Shown one piece after another: positions 16,701-26,438 of a stretch of 64,000 bases of DNA. Made by a program: the position numbers and the translations under genes. Each line of letters begins with the position of its first letter. Positions within the stretch are counted from its first letter, which is position 1. This DNA is from Calidifontibacter indicus (GTDB taxonomy: Bacteria > Actinomycetota > Actinomycetes > Actinomycetales > Dermatophilaceae). Where the stretch lies: the NCBI RefSeq assembly GCF_003386865.1, contig NZ_QTUA01000001.1, positions 1,550,001 to 1,614,000 of the forward strand. The letters are read 5' to 3'. The notes below the pieces were generated by a model. It was not told the origin of the DNA and made no database searches. It saw nothing but the letters and a program-made list of their open reading frames with translations.

Positions 16701-17412
16701 CGACACCCAGGTGGCGCCGGTGCCGGTGATCACCACACCGGAGTGGTCGGGTTCGGAATCGGGCGGACGGCGCTACAGCCCGTTCACCATCAACATCGAA
16801 CGCAAGAAGCCGTTCCACACCCTGACCGGACGCCAGCAGTTCTACGTCGATCACGACTGGTTCCTCGGGATGGGCGAGATGATGCCGGTGTACCGCCCGC
16901 CGCTCAACATGTCGACGCTGTTCGGCGAGACCCCGATCGGTGAGCAGAACGAACTCGGGGTGTCGGTGCGCTACCTGACCCCGCACAACAAGTGGTCGAT
17001 CCACTCGGAGTACCAGGACAACCTGTTCATGCTGTCGCTGTCCCGCGGTGGGCAGTCGGTCTGGATCAGCGACCGCGACGCGGCGAAGGTCGGCATCAAG
17101 GACAACGACTGGATCGAGATGGTCAACCGCAACGGAGTCGTCGCGGCCCGCGCGATCGTCAGCCACCGGATGCCCGAGGGCACCGTCTACATGCACCACG
17201 CGCAAGACCGGCTGATCGACGTGCCGCTCACCGAACGCGACCGCAAACGCGGCGGCATTCACAACAGTCTCACCCGAATTCTGTTGAAGCCCAACCACAT
17301 TGTCGGTGGCTACGCGCAGTTGGCCTACTTCTTCAATTACATCGGGCCGATCGGCAACAACCGGGACGAGGTCACGATGATCCGCAAGCGCACGGCTCCG
17401 GTCGAGTACTGA
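13732..17412 (+). CDS. narG: Respiratory nitrate reductase, alpha (catalytic) subunit
   Basis: The 1226-residue protein is the molybdenum subunit that reduces nitrate to nitrite on the cytoplasmic side of the membrane. The FS0 cluster ligands are visible as His56, Cys60, Cys64 and Cys99 (HGVNCTGSC, then RGCPRG). Asp226 in SFYDWYADLP matches the aspartate that binds molybdenum in E. coli NarG. Length is normal and the frame is unbroken. It leads the narGHJI operon, with 78 bp to narH, and sits behind a DosR-like box. Confidence 0.97.
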   Translation: MSIDDPLSTALLRTRRYFTPKKVSGDLRTLHQVGGRSGDAFYRDRWSHDKVVRSTHGVNCTGSCSWKVYVKDGIITWEAQQTDYPSPGADKPDYEPRGCPRGAAFSWYTYSPTRVRYPYVRGVLAEMFRAAKAEHGGDPVAAWASIVEDPTKAQRYKKARGKGGLVRASWEDVVEIIAAAHVYTVKKFGPDRVAGFSPIPAMSPVSYASGARFLELVGAPMLSFYDWYADLPNASPQMFGDQTDVPESGDWWDAGYLIMWGSNVPLTRTPDAHWMTEARYRGQKVLAVAPDYAENVKFADEWINPAPGTDGALAMGMAHVILKEFFVDSQQPFFTAYNKQYTDLPNLICLEPGDDGVFRPGKNLVAGDLPGAPGSDSENAMWKPMVFDSATGELATPNGSIGDRYGDEGVGKWNLELGDLDPVLSVYDTRDDVAEVLLPRFDAQDGRVLQERRGVPVRRVGDRLVTTVLDLMLAQYGVAREGLPGVWPTGYDDPSVPATPAWQEEHTGVPAAQVERLAREWAQNAIDTGGRGMILLGAGVNHWFHSDQIYRAILVLTTITGTQGRNGGGWAHYVGQEKVRQLSGFQHMAFALDWHRPPRHMNQTAYWYVHTSQYRYDTFSADDLDAGTGIFAGRSMMDLLAQSARLGWSPSYPTFDRSSLDLADDAEAAGMEVPSYVAQQLKEGSLKFAVEAPEQENNYPRVLSLWRSNLLGSSAKGNEYFLRHLLGTDSAATAVEAAPEHRPNGIEWADKAGEGKLDLLMTIDFRMTSSTILSDVVLPAATWYEKHDLSTTDMHPFIHSFNPAINPPWQTKSDWEAWKAIAKKFSELAVDHLGTRKDVVAKPLWHDTPEAMASVHGVVQDWRTGECDPVPGKTMPVIAVAERDYTAVYDKLTSVGPLMDKLGMMTKGVAYDVKREVEILRNRNGVRHGGAGDGRPMLETDVHCADAMLHFAGVSNGHLATQGFKFLEQRTGMQLADLSAEHEGKQITFADTQVAPVPVITTPEWSGSESGGRRYSPFTINIERKKPFHTLTGRQQFYVDHDWFLGMGEMMPVYRPPLNMSTLFGETPIGEQNELGVSVRYLTPHNKWSIHSEYQDNLFMLSLSRGGQSVWISDRDAAKVGIKDNDWIEMVNRNGVVAARAIVSHRMPEGTVYMHHAQDRLIDVPLTERDRKRGGIHNSLTRILLKPNHIVGGYAQLAYFFNYIGPIGNNRDEVTMIRKRTAPVEY

Positions 17413-17490
17413 TCACCCCACGAAGTTCTCCGCTCGTGCCTCGCTCCGACACTTCGCGGGGACCCCGATCTTTCTGAAGGGAAGTCGTTC

Positions 17491-19134
<1,644 letters not shown>

Positions 19135-19136
19135 TC

Positions 19137-19901
19137 GTGAACATCTTCCGGCGCACCGCGAGGAGCACCTCGCCACGGCTGTCCGACACCCAGTTGCGCA
19201 TCGCCTGGCAGGCGGTCTCGCTCCTGCTCGACTACCCCGGTGAGCAGGCCGCCCGGCACCGCGCGTTGATCCGCGCCGAGCTCGGCTCCCTGCCCGACCC
19301 GGTCGCGTCAGGCCTGCGTACCTTCCTCGACTTCGCCGACGCCGCCGAGGCGTCCGAGCCGGGACGACTGGAACGCGAATACGTCGAGACGTTCGACCAC
19401 ACCCGCCGCGGCTGCCTCTACCTCACCTACTTCGCGTACGGCGACACCCGCCGCCGCGGGGTGGTGCTGGTTCAGTTCAAGCAGGCCTACCGCAAGGCCG
19501 GCGGGGAGTTCGCTGCCGACGAGTTGCCCGACCACCTCGCAGTGGTGCTGGAGTTCGGTGCGACGCACGACCCGGCGACCGCCTGGAAGCTGCTCGCCGA
19601 CTACCGCGCAGGGGTCGAGATGCTGCGGATCTCGTTGCAGGACAGGAAGTCCCCGTGGGCCGACGTGCTGGTCGCGCTGTGCGCGACCCTGCCGTCGCTG
19701 GGCGAGGACGAAGCCGGCGAGGTGGCCCGACTCATCGAGCAGGGCCCGCCGGTCGAGGAGGTCGGCACCGAGGCCTACGCGCTCGACCCCAGCCTGTCCG
19801 CGCCGTACGAACCCGCGTCCGCCGACCCCGGACGGCAGTTCCTGGGCGACACCATCCCGATGGGAGTACCGATGGGAGCACCGATGGGAACGCAGCGATG
19901 A
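19137..19901 (+). CDS. narJ: Nitrate reductase assembly chaperone
   Basis: The 254-residue protein belongs to the TorD/NarJ family that delivers and inserts the molybdenum cofactor into NarG and is not part of the final enzyme. Family segments are LLDYPGE, EREYVETFDHTRRGCLYLTYFAYGDTRRRG (positions ~80-109) and LPDHLAVVLEF. It starts with GTG 2 bp after narH. The C-terminal end is a short repeat (MGVPMGAPMG) coded by three 12-bp units that also hold the ribosome site for narI. Confidence 0.93.
   Translation: MNIFRRTARSTSPRLSDTQLRIAWQAVSLLLDYPGEQAARHRALIRAELGSLPDPVASGLRTFLDFADAAEASEPGRLEREYVETFDHTRRGCLYLTYFAYGDTRRRGVVLVQFKQAYRKAGGEFAADELPDHLAVVLEFGATHDPATAWKLLADYRAGVEMLRISLQDRKSPWADVLVALCATLPSLGEDEAGEVARLIEQGPPVEEVGTEAYALDPSLSAPYEPASADPGRQFLGDTIPMGVPMGAPMGTQR
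19858..19893 (+). repeat. Three 12-bp units at the narJ/narI junction
   Basis: CGATGGGAGYAC repeats twice and a third diverged unit reads CGATGGGAACGC. Each carries a GGGAG/GGGAA core that could act as a ribosome site; the last lies a few bases before the narI ATG. Because the unit is 12 bp, gain or loss keeps the narJ frame. Confidence 0.7.
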
Positions 19902-20638
19902 GCACCTTCTTGTGGGTGATCGTGCCGTACATCTGCCTGGCGATCTTCGTGGTCGGGCACTGGTGGCGCTACAAGTACGACAAGTTCGGGTGGACCACCC
20001 GCTCCAGTCAGCTCTACGAGTCGAATCTGCTGCGCTGGGGCAGCCCGCTGTTCCACTTCGGCATGGCCGGGGTCGTCGGCGGTCACATCATCGGCCTGCT
20101 CGTGCCGAAGTCGTGGACCGACGCGATCGGGATCAGTGACCACCTGTACCACCTGGTCGCGGTGGTCGGCGGTCTGATCGCGGGCATCATGGCGCTGGTC
20201 GGGTTGGCGATCCTGATCTACCGGCGCCGCACCACCGGGCCGGTGTTCAGCGCGACGACCACGAACGACAAGGTCATGTACGTCTTCCTCGCCGCCGCGA
20301 TCGCCCTCGGCATGTGGAACACCATCGCGGGTTCGATCTTCACCGTCGGCGGCGAATACAACTACCGGGAGGGCGTATCGGTCTGGTACCGCTCGTTCCT
20401 CGCGTTCCAACCCGACGCGTCGCTCATGGCGCAGGCACCGATCGGCTTCAAGCTGCACGCGCTGGTCGCCTTCATCCTGTTCGCGATGTGGCCGTTCACC
20501 CGGCTCGTCCACGTGTTCAGCGCACCGATCCAGTACCTCTGGCGGCCGTACGTCGTCTACCGGTCGCGCGACCCGAAGGCGAAGCTCGGCACCCGCGCCC
20601 CGGCTCGTGCGTGGGAGCGTCCCGAACTCAAGAAGTGA
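19898..20638 (+). CDS. narI: Respiratory nitrate reductase, gamma (cytochrome b) subunit
   Basis: The 246-residue membrane subunit takes electrons from the quinol pool. Five transmembrane segments are visible. The two b-heme ligand pairs are His53/His63 (LFHFGMAGVVGGH) and His187/His205 (KLHALVAF, RLVHVF), close to or identical with E. coli numbering. The ATG overlaps the narJ stop (ATGA). It ends the operon, and only 4 bp separate it from a convergent lipoprotein gene. Confidence 0.96.
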   Translation: MSTFLWVIVPYICLAIFVVGHWWRYKYDKFGWTTRSSQLYESNLLRWGSPLFHFGMAGVVGGHIIGLLVPKSWTDAIGISDHLYHLVAVVGGLIAGIMALVGLAILIYRRRTTGPVFSATTTNDKVMYVFLAAAIALGMWNTIAGSIFTVGGEYNYREGVSVWYRSFLAFQPDASLMAQAPIGFKLHALVAFILFAMWPFTRLVHVFSAPIQYLWRPYVVYRSRDPKAKLGTRAPARAWERPELKK

Positions 20639-20642
20639 GGGC

Positions 20643-21104
20643 TCAGACGCCGCCGATGCTGATCGCCTTGGCACCCACGGTGCAGCCGCCGGTCGTGGTC
20701 GCACCCTGCGCCATCACCGCGCACTTGAAGGTCTCTCCGTTGTGCTCGACGTCGGCGGTCGCCATGTCGGTGTCCTTGCCGGAGAACTTGTTCCAGATCG
20801 CGGTGGCGTCGTCGCAGCTGAGTCCGACGACGGTCGCGTCGACCTGCTGACCCTTGCGGTCGAGCTGGCAGGTGGTGATGCCGCCGGGGGCTGCCGCGCT
20901 GGACGACGAGGACGACTCCTGCGACTGGCTGCTGGACGCGCTGTCGGAGCTGGTGCCCGCACTCGAGGCCGCCGCCGATGAGCTCTGCGATGAGCTCTGT
21001 GCGGAGCTGTCGGAGCTGTCGGAGCTGCTGTCGGAGCCGCAGCCGGTGAGCCCGAGCGTGAGCGCGAGGGTGCCGGCGACGGCAAGCATGTTGAGCTTCT
21101 TCAT
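20643..21104 (-). CDS. Serine-rich lipoprotein of unknown function
   Basis: The 153-residue product has a lipoprotein signal ending LGLTGC (Cys22), then a 45-residue linker made almost only of Ser, Ala, Asp and Gln, then a small domain of about 80 residues with four cysteines (CQLDRKGQQ, GLSCDD, FKCAVM, TGGCTVG) that could form two disulfides outside the membrane. A GGGAGAA ribosome site precedes the ATG. It resembles small mycobacterial-type antigen lipoproteins in layout, but I do not recognise the family. Confidence 0.8.
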   Translation of the reverse strand: MKKLNMLAVAGTLALTLGLTGCGSDSSSDSSDSSAQSSSQSSSAAASSAGTSSDSASSSQSQESSSSSSAAAPGGITTCQLDRKGQQVDATVVGLSCDDATAIWNKFSGKDTDMATADVEHNGETFKCAVMAQGATTTGGCTVGAKAISIGGV

Positions 21105-21277
21105 GGTTTCTCCCTGATGGTTCGTGCGAGGCGTACTACCCGGCTGCGACGCCGGATGTCCCGCTCCGGTTCTGCCGCCGCGCTCACTGTGCCACAACTC
21201 GGCGGGCACCGGTCGGCGTCGGTGGGCATCGATGCGGCATGAAGGGTGGACGGCGCGGACCCGTCCGAAGGCGTCCG

Positions 21278-21283
21278 TACGCT
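21278..21283 (+). promoter_or_regulatory. -10 element of mycothione reductase gene, leaderless
   Basis: TACGCT ends 6 nt before the GTG at 21290 and no ribosome site is present, which fits a leaderless message. Confidence 0.45.
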
Positions 21284-21289
21284 GGTCGG

Positions 21290-22657
21290 GTGACTCACTA
21301 CGACCTCGCGATCATCGGCACCGGCTCCGGTAACTCGGTGGTGACCCCCGACTTCGACGACAAACGCGTCGCGGTCATCGAGAGGGCGCTGTTCGGCGGC
21401 ACCTGCCTCAACGTCGGGTGCATTCCGACGAAGATGTTCGTCTACGCGGCCGAGGTGGCGACCACCGTCCGGGACGCCGCGCGCTACGGCGTCGACGCCC
21501 ACCTCGACGGCGTGCGCTGGCCCAACATCCGCGACCGCGTCTTCGGCCGGATCGACCCGATCGAGGCAGGCGGGCGCTACTACCGCGTCAACGGCCCGAA
21601 CACCACCGCCTACCTGGGCACCGCCCGGTTCACCGGGCCGCGCGCGCTGGTGGTCGACGTCGACGGCCGTGAGGAGGAGGTGACCGCCGACCAGGTCGTC
21701 ATCGCCACCGGCTCCACCCCGGTCGTGCCCGAGCCGATCGCGGCGAGCGGGGTGCGTTTCCACACCAACGAGGACATCATGCGCATCGACGAACTCCCCG
21801 CGCGGATGGCGATCGTCGGTGGCGGATATATCGCCTCCGAGTTCGCCCACGTCTTCTCCTCGCTCGGTGTGCAGGTCACGGTCATCACCCGCGGCGACGC
21901 GCTGCTGCGGGGGCAGGACGCCGAGATCAGTCGGGGTTTCAGCGACCTCGCCGCGCAGCGCTGGGACGTGCGGTTCGGCCGCACCGTCGCCGGCCTGGCT
22001 CAGCAGCCCGACCACATCGCGGTCGAACTGTCCGACGGGTTGACCCTGGAGACCGACCTGGTGCTGGTGGCCACCGGACGCCGTCCGCTGGTGCCCGAAG
22101 GAGTCGATCTCGCCGGCATCGAACTGCACGACGACGGCCGGGTGGTCGTCGACGAGTTCGGTCGCACCACTGCCGACGGCGTCTGGAGCCTCGGCGACGT
22201 CAGCTCGCCCTACCAGTTGAAGCATGTGGCCAACCACGAGGCGCGCGTCGTCGCGCACAACCTGGTGCACCCCGACGACCTGCAGGAGTTCGACCACCGA
22301 TTCGTGCCCGCGGCGGTCTTCACCCATCCGCAGATCGCGTCGGTGGGGCTCACCGAGCAGCAGGCAATCGACGCCGGGCACCACGTGACGGTGAAGGTGC
22401 AGAAGTACGGCGACACCGCGTACGGCTGGGCGATGGAGGACACCGACAGCATCGTGAAGTTGGTCGCCGACCGGCGCACCGGCGACCTCCTCGGGGCCCA
22501 CCTGATGGGCCCCGACGCGAGTTCGCTGATCCAGGTGCTGATCCAGGCGATGAGCTTCGGCCAGTCGGCCAAGACGCTGGCTCGCGGGCAGTACTGGATC
22601 CACCCGGCGATGGCCGAGGTCGTCGAGAACGCGCTGCTCGGCCTCGAATTCGACTGA
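21290..22657 (+). CDS. mtr: Mycothione reductase
   Basis: The 455-residue flavoprotein reduces mycothiol disulfide with NADPH, keeping the actinobacterial thiol buffer reduced. Seen are the FAD-binding start LAIIGTGSGNS, the redox-active pair in GGTCLNVGCIPTK, the NADPH fold IVGGGYIASEFAHVF, the second FAD motif WSLGDVSS and the C-terminal catalytic HPAMAEVVENALLGL with its His-Glu pair. The MTHYDLAIIGTGSGN start is characteristic of this enzyme rather than lipoamide dehydrogenase. Confidence 0.92.
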   Translation: MTHYDLAIIGTGSGNSVVTPDFDDKRVAVIERALFGGTCLNVGCIPTKMFVYAAEVATTVRDAARYGVDAHLDGVRWPNIRDRVFGRIDPIEAGGRYYRVNGPNTTAYLGTARFTGPRALVVDVDGREEEVTADQVVIATGSTPVVPEPIAASGVRFHTNEDIMRIDELPARMAIVGGGYIASEFAHVFSSLGVQVTVITRGDALLRGQDAEISRGFSDLAAQRWDVRFGRTVAGLAQQPDHIAVELSDGLTLETDLVLVATGRRPLVPEGVDLAGIELHDDGRVVVDEFGRTTADGVWSLGDVSSPYQLKHVANHEARVVAHNLVHPDDLQEFDHRFVPAAVFTHPQIASVGLTEQQAIDAGHHVTVKVQKYGDTAYGWAMEDTDSIVKLVADRRTGDLLGAHLMGPDASSLIQVLIQAMSFGQSAKTLARGQYWIHPAMAEVVENALLGLEFD

Positions 22658-22668
22658 GACCGCAACCG

Positions 22669-22701
22669 ATCGACCAACAATCGACCATCAATCGACCATC
22701 G
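22669..22701. repeat. Three 11-bp tandem repeats downstream of mtr
   Basis: ATCGACCAACA, ATCGACCATCA and ATCGACCATCG follow each other directly just before a strong terminator hairpin. They look like slippage copies with no evident role. Confidence 0.75.
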
Positions 22702-22704
22702 GTC

Positions 22705-22732
22705 GGCCCCGGCGGGTTCGCCCGCCGGGGCC
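22705..22732. terminator. Bidirectional terminator between mtr and the calpain-like gene
   Basis: GGCCCCGGCGGG and CCCGCCGGGGCC form a perfect 12-bp stem around a stable TTCG tetraloop between two convergent genes. No T-run is seen, as is common in very GC-rich actinobacteria. Confidence 0.85.
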
Positions 22733-22755
22733 GAGGTGTTGATGCAGGGGACGGG

Positions 22756-24318
22756 TCAGGCGGCGCCGCCGGTGCCCGCGAAGTAGCGACGGAAGGCACT
22801 GACCTCCATGGCGAACACGCCGTTCACGCCGAGCTGCACGTCACGCCACCAGCTCACGTCGTAGGCGCGGTAGTCGCCCGAGGCGGTCGACGAACCGGTG
22901 CCGGGGGTCGATCCCCACGGGTTGCGGGCGATGACGTAGTCGACCGCGCGCAACTCGTAGCGGCGGAAGAACTCGTCGGGCAGGTCGATCCGCAGCCGGG
23001 CCAGGTCGTCCACGGCCGCGGCGGCACCGGCGATGACCGGGCCGGGGCCCGGCGGCGTCCACTTCGGGATGAGCCGCGGGATCTCCAGGTCGAGGTGCCA
23101 GCGCGGCACCCACTCGTAACGCCGCATCCAGCCGAGCACCGAATACGCGTGCGAGGCAACGATTCCGGCGTCGAGGGCCGCGCGCTTGGCCTCGTCCGAA
23201 CCGGCCCCGTGGGTCCACGCGATTATCGGGGTGGTGGTGCGTCCGCCGGCGCTGTGCGACTTCACCAGGCTGAGCAGTTGGGCGTCGGTCATGCCCGAGT
23301 GCCAGTTGTAGTAGGAGTTGCCGCCGGTCAGTGACCGGCAGGCCGCCACCGGGTCGCCCCATGCGAGATCGGGGATCTTCGGGAAGTCGTCGTTCGTGCC
23401 GAACCGCCACTTCGCGTACGCCTTCTCGTAGACGGCCGGCCAGATCTCTCCGGCCTCGGCAGAGTGGGCGTAGTAGGAGGTGCTGCCACCCGACGCGACG
23501 AGCACCCGGTCGGAGACCTCGACGCTGCGCCACGAACCGTCGAAGAAGCTCACCTGATGGGTGAAGGCGTCCTGCACAGTGCCGGTCGCCCGGGTGCGGT
23601 CGGCGATCGTGAACGGCATCGCCCACGCCACCGACGACATCGCGGAGATGAAGTAGCAGTCGCCGACCTGCCCCTGCACGGGGTCGAAGAACTCGGTGGC
23701 TTCGTTGTAGAAGCGGCCGGTGTCCTGCCAGCTGAATCCGGGTGGGTGGTAACCGGGTTCGAACGGGAACAGGATGTCGATGATGCGTTCGTCGAACAGT
23801 CGGGCGAACGGCGACGCGCCGTTGCCCGACCGTCCCAGTTCGGCCAGCACGCCGTCCCGGGTGAGGGTCGCGCCGCGCACCGGGATGTCCGCCAGGCGCT
23901 CGGTGCCCAGTGCGGCCACCAGGTCGGCGAGGGTCTTGGCCCCCGACACGTCGGGGTCGCGCTCGTCGGTGACGTCGTTGTCGTTCCCCTCGGTGACCGG
24001 TGCCGGTTCGGGGCGCCGACGACTGGGCTTGCCGCCCTCGAAGGTGGTGCCGTAGAAGATGGGGGAGTCGGCCGAGCCGATCAGATCGGTGTACGGCTGG
24101 TCGAAGATCTCCTCCAGCACGGCCGGCCCGTCGGGCACGTCGCCCCAGTTGATCCGACGCCCGCCGACCAGCGACGCCAGTGCGTACGGGTTGGGTGCGC
24201 CGGTTTGCGGCGTCGCCTGCGCGTCGCCGTCCTCTGTGGTCGCCTTGGTCGCCTTGGTCACCGCCGCCTCGTCACTCGCGGCATGAGTTGCCTTGCGACG
24301 CACGGAAGTTGTGCTCAT
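22756..24318 (-). CDS. Calpain-like (family C2) cysteine protease
   Basis: The 520-residue protein has the papain-fold triad arranged as in calpains: Gln215 and Cys221 in QGQVGDCYFISAMSSV, His390 in ASHAYSVLGW, and Asn466 in VIARNPWGS. No signal peptide or C2 domain is seen; the first 130 residues are charged and Ala/Thr-rich, and 250-330 is a typical protease body. Activity is probable because all catalytic residues are kept; substrates are unknown. The ATG at 24318 has a GGGGAGG site. It is transcribed away from the trpB-like gene. Confidence 0.82.
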   Translation of the reverse strand: MSTTSVRRKATHAASDEAAVTKATKATTEDGDAQATPQTGAPNPYALASLVGGRRINWGDVPDGPAVLEEIFDQPYTDLIGSADSPIFYGTTFEGGKPSRRRPEPAPVTEGNDNDVTDERDPDVSGAKTLADLVAALGTERLADIPVRGATLTRDGVLAELGRSGNGASPFARLFDERIIDILFPFEPGYHPPGFSWQDTGRFYNEATEFFDPVQGQVGDCYFISAMSSVAWAMPFTIADRTRATGTVQDAFTHQVSFFDGSWRSVEVSDRVLVASGGSTSYYAHSAEAGEIWPAVYEKAYAKWRFGTNDDFPKIPDLAWGDPVAACRSLTGGNSYYNWHSGMTDAQLLSLVKSHSAGGRTTTPIIAWTHGAGSDEAKRAALDAGIVASHAYSVLGWMRRYEWVPRWHLDLEIPRLIPKWTPPGPGPVIAGAAAAVDDLARLRIDLPDEFFRRYELRAVDYVIARNPWGSTPGTGSSTASGDYRAYDVSWWRDVQLGVNGVFAMEVSAFRRYFAGTGGAA

Positions 24319-24507
24319 GAGTGCCTCCCCTGATGGTCGACGCCGGGCCACCGGACGTCGGTGGGCGTCTGCGTGACTCCCATGCAGCAAAGGAGCCCGC
24401 ACGCGGCGCACAGATACATCCGACCGTTCCTCGGAAAGGGCCTGTGCGTGGGCGGCGGCCGTGGATAGGGTCGCCGCAACACCTCCGCCGCCCTGCAAGG
24501 AGCACCC

Positions 24508-25809
24508 ATGTCGGAAACCACGTCCGTGAAGTCGCTCATCGAGCCGACCGGGGCCGTCGTGCCCTCGACCGTGCCGACCCACTGGTACAACCTGGCCGCC
24601 GACCTGCCCGAACCCTGCCCGCCGGCCCTCAACCCGGGCACCCAGGAGCCGCTGGGACCGGACGACCTCGCACCGCTGTTCCCGATGGGGCTGATCATGC
24701 AGGAGGTGTCGACCGAGCGCGAGGTGGAGATTCCGCAGACCGTGCGTGAGATCTACGCGTTGTGGCGGCCCTCGCCGCTGATCCGTGCCCACCGTCTCGA
24801 GCGGGCACTCGGCACGCCGGCGAAGATCTTCTACAAGTACGAAGGTGTCAGCCCGGCCGGATCGCACAAGCCGAATACCGCTGTAGCGCAGGCGTATTAC
24901 AACGCGGTCGAAGGCACGACGAAGCTCACCACCGAGACGGGGGCCGGGCAGTGGGGAGCGTCGCTGTCGTTCGCCTGCTCGTTGCTGGGGCTCGACTGTG
25001 AGGTGTGGCAGGTGCGTTCCTCGTACGACCAGAAGCCGTACCGCCGGTTCCAGATGGAGACGTACGGCGGTGTGTGTCACCCGTCGCCGTCCGACCTCAC
25101 CGAGTCGGGTCGCGCGATGCTGGCCGCTGACCCCGACACCACCGGGTCGCTGGGCATGGCGATCTCGGAGGCGGTCGAGGTCGCAGCACAGGACCCGAAC
25201 ACGCACTACGCCCTGGGCAGCGTGCTCAACCACGTACTGCTGCACCAGAGCGTCATCGGCATCGAGGCGATGGACCAACTCGACCAGATCGGGGAGCGCG
25301 CCGACGTGATCTTCGGCTGCGCCGGCGGCGGGTCGAACCTCGCCGGACTCACCTTCCCGTTCATCGGACGCAACGTGCGCGAGGGCACCTCGACGCAGAT
25401 CGTCGCCTGCGAGCCGGCGGCCTGCCCGTCGCTCACCCAGGGGGAGTACCGCTACGACCACGGCGACGTCGCCGGCCTCACGCCGCTGCTGAAGATGCAC
25501 ACGCTCGGCAAGGACTTCGTGCCGCTGCCGATCCACGCCGGTGGCCTGCGTTACCACGGCATGGCGCCCATGGTGTCGCACACGCTCAACCTCGGACTCA
25601 TGACGGCGATCGCCGTCGAGCAGGAGGACGCGTTCGCGGCCGGCGTCGAGTTCGCGCGCGCCGAGGGCATCATCCCGGCACCCGAGTCGACCCACGCCGT
25701 GGCGGGTGCTATCGCCCGGGCCCGCGCAGCCACCACCGACGAGACGATTCTGATCGGGTTGTCGGGCAACGGAGTCCTCGACCTCACCGCGTACGCCGAC
25801 TACGTCTGA
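24508..25809 (+). CDS. Tryptophan synthase beta-like protein, TrpB2 type
   Basis: The 433-residue PLP enzyme condenses indole (or a related nucleophile) with serine. The PLP lysine is Lys121 in AGSHKPNTA, the phosphate-binding loop is [11 protein letters not shown], and [13 protein letters not shown] matches the family. The longer N-terminal part and the [14 protein letters not shown] form place it in the TrpB2 group, which does not usually pair with TrpA; no trpA is nearby. An AAGGAG site precedes the ATG. A stand-alone role such as indole salvage is an inference from the family. Confidence 0.9.
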   Translation: MSETTSVKSLIEPTGAVVPSTVPTHWYNLAADLPEPCPPALNPGTQEPLGPDDLAPLFPMGLIMQEVSTEREVEIPQTVREIYALWRPSPLIRAHRLERALGTPAKIFYKYEGVSPAGSHKPNTAVAQAYYNAVEGTTKLTTETGAGQWGASLSFACSLLGLDCEVWQVRSSYDQKPYRRFQMETYGGVCHPSPSDLTESGRAMLAADPDTTGSLGMAISEAVEVAAQDPNTHYALGSVLNHVLLHQSVIGIEAMDQLDQIGERADVIFGCAGGGSNLAGLTFPFIGRNVREGTSTQIVACEPAACPSLTQGEYRYDHGDVAGLTPLLKMHTLGKDFVPLPIHAGGLRYHGMAPMVSHTLNLGLMTAIAVEQEDAFAAGVEFARAEGIIPAPESTHAVAGAIARARAATTDETILIGLSGNGVLDLTAYADYV

Positions 25810-26062
25810 GCCCAGCGCGCGACGCCCCGTCCGCGAACGCTGCGGCTCCTTCCGGACGCTGCATGCGGATGAAGGTCCGCAAGTCGCCGACAGTCGTGTA
25901 GAGGCGGCGTCCGATCTTGAGGAAGTCGGGACCAGTGCCTCTTGGCGCCACCAAGCGCACCGTGTTGACCGGGGCCTGCAGGATCTCGGCGACGTCATCC
26001 AGAGTGACCAGCTCGTCGTCGTAGCGGGCGTGCAAGGGGATGTCACGGGTGGGGCTGTTCAT
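25784..26062 (-). CDS. Small excisionase-like helix-turn-helix protein
   Basis: The 92-residue protein has a winged HTH of the excisionase/HTH_17 kind ([21 protein letters not shown], then [19 protein letters not shown]) and a basic tail. A perfect AGGAGG site precedes the ATG. Its 3' end overlaps the end of the trpB-like gene by 26 bp, which marks the left edge of the mobile island. It may have controlled excision of the element whose integrase now lies broken at the other end. Confidence 0.7.
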   Translation of the reverse strand: MNSPTRDIPLHARYDDELVTLDDVAEILQAPVNTVRLVAPRGTGPDFLKIGRRLYTTVGDLRTFIRMQRPEGAAAFADGASRAGLRRSRRTR

Positions 26063-26168
26063 GGTTCCTCCTGTTTGGCAAAGGCCCGCGAGGATCGTGG
26101 GCGACAGGTAGGTGTGATGGCCTGGCCGCGCAGAAGCCGGAATACGTTCGATCGGATATCGTCAAGAG

Positions 26169-26438
26169 ATGGATCGGGCGTACCTGCTCAAGGTCGCACG
26201 ACGAGCCAGCGGCATGACGCAGGCCGAGCTCGCCGCCAGATCCGTCACGTCGCAGGCGACTCTGTCGGCGTACAAACGAGGCCTGAAGTCGCCCACCATC
26301 AGGGTCGCCGGGCGGATCCTCGAAGCCGCAGGGTTCAACCTGCGCAAGCTGACCGACTGGACCGAGCACGAGGCGCCTGACTTCGGACGCTTCTGGGTGC
26401 CGAACATCCTGTGGAACGTCGAGATGCCGGACTGCTGA
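26169..26438 (+). CDS. XRE-type HTH regulator, probably truncated
   Basis: The 89-residue product has a clear Cro/C1-type HTH (MTQAELAARSVTSQATLSAYKRG at ~19-41). The following EHEAPDFGRFWVPNILWNVEMPDC resembles longer actinobacterial relatives that, as I recall them, continue for about 60 more residues. Here the frame stops exactly where similarity to a relaxase begins on the other strand, so the gene looks cut by a recombination junction near 26436. The HTH may still fold; whether it is functional is unclear. Confidence 0.65.
   Translation: MDRAYLLKVARRASGMTQAELAARSVTSQATLSAYKRGLKSPTIRVAGRILEAAGFNLRKLTDWTEHEAPDFGRFWVPNILWNVEMPDC

Noticed and set aside
13681-17298. A 1205-codon open frame on the minus strand opposite narG
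   Set aside because: It mirrors the codon pattern of narG in very GC-rich DNA, has no ribosome site and its product is a compositionally skewed, family-less sequence; narG is certain.
24319-24507. Tryptophan attenuator before the trpB-like gene
   Set aside because: The only short leader peptide frame (from 24382) lacks Trp codons and no terminator/antiterminator pair is evident.
24319-26046. Upstream extension of the calpain-like gene to a 1096-residue protein
   Set aside because: The extension is antisense to the trpB-like gene; ATG 24318 has a strong GGGGAGG site and begins the plausible protein.
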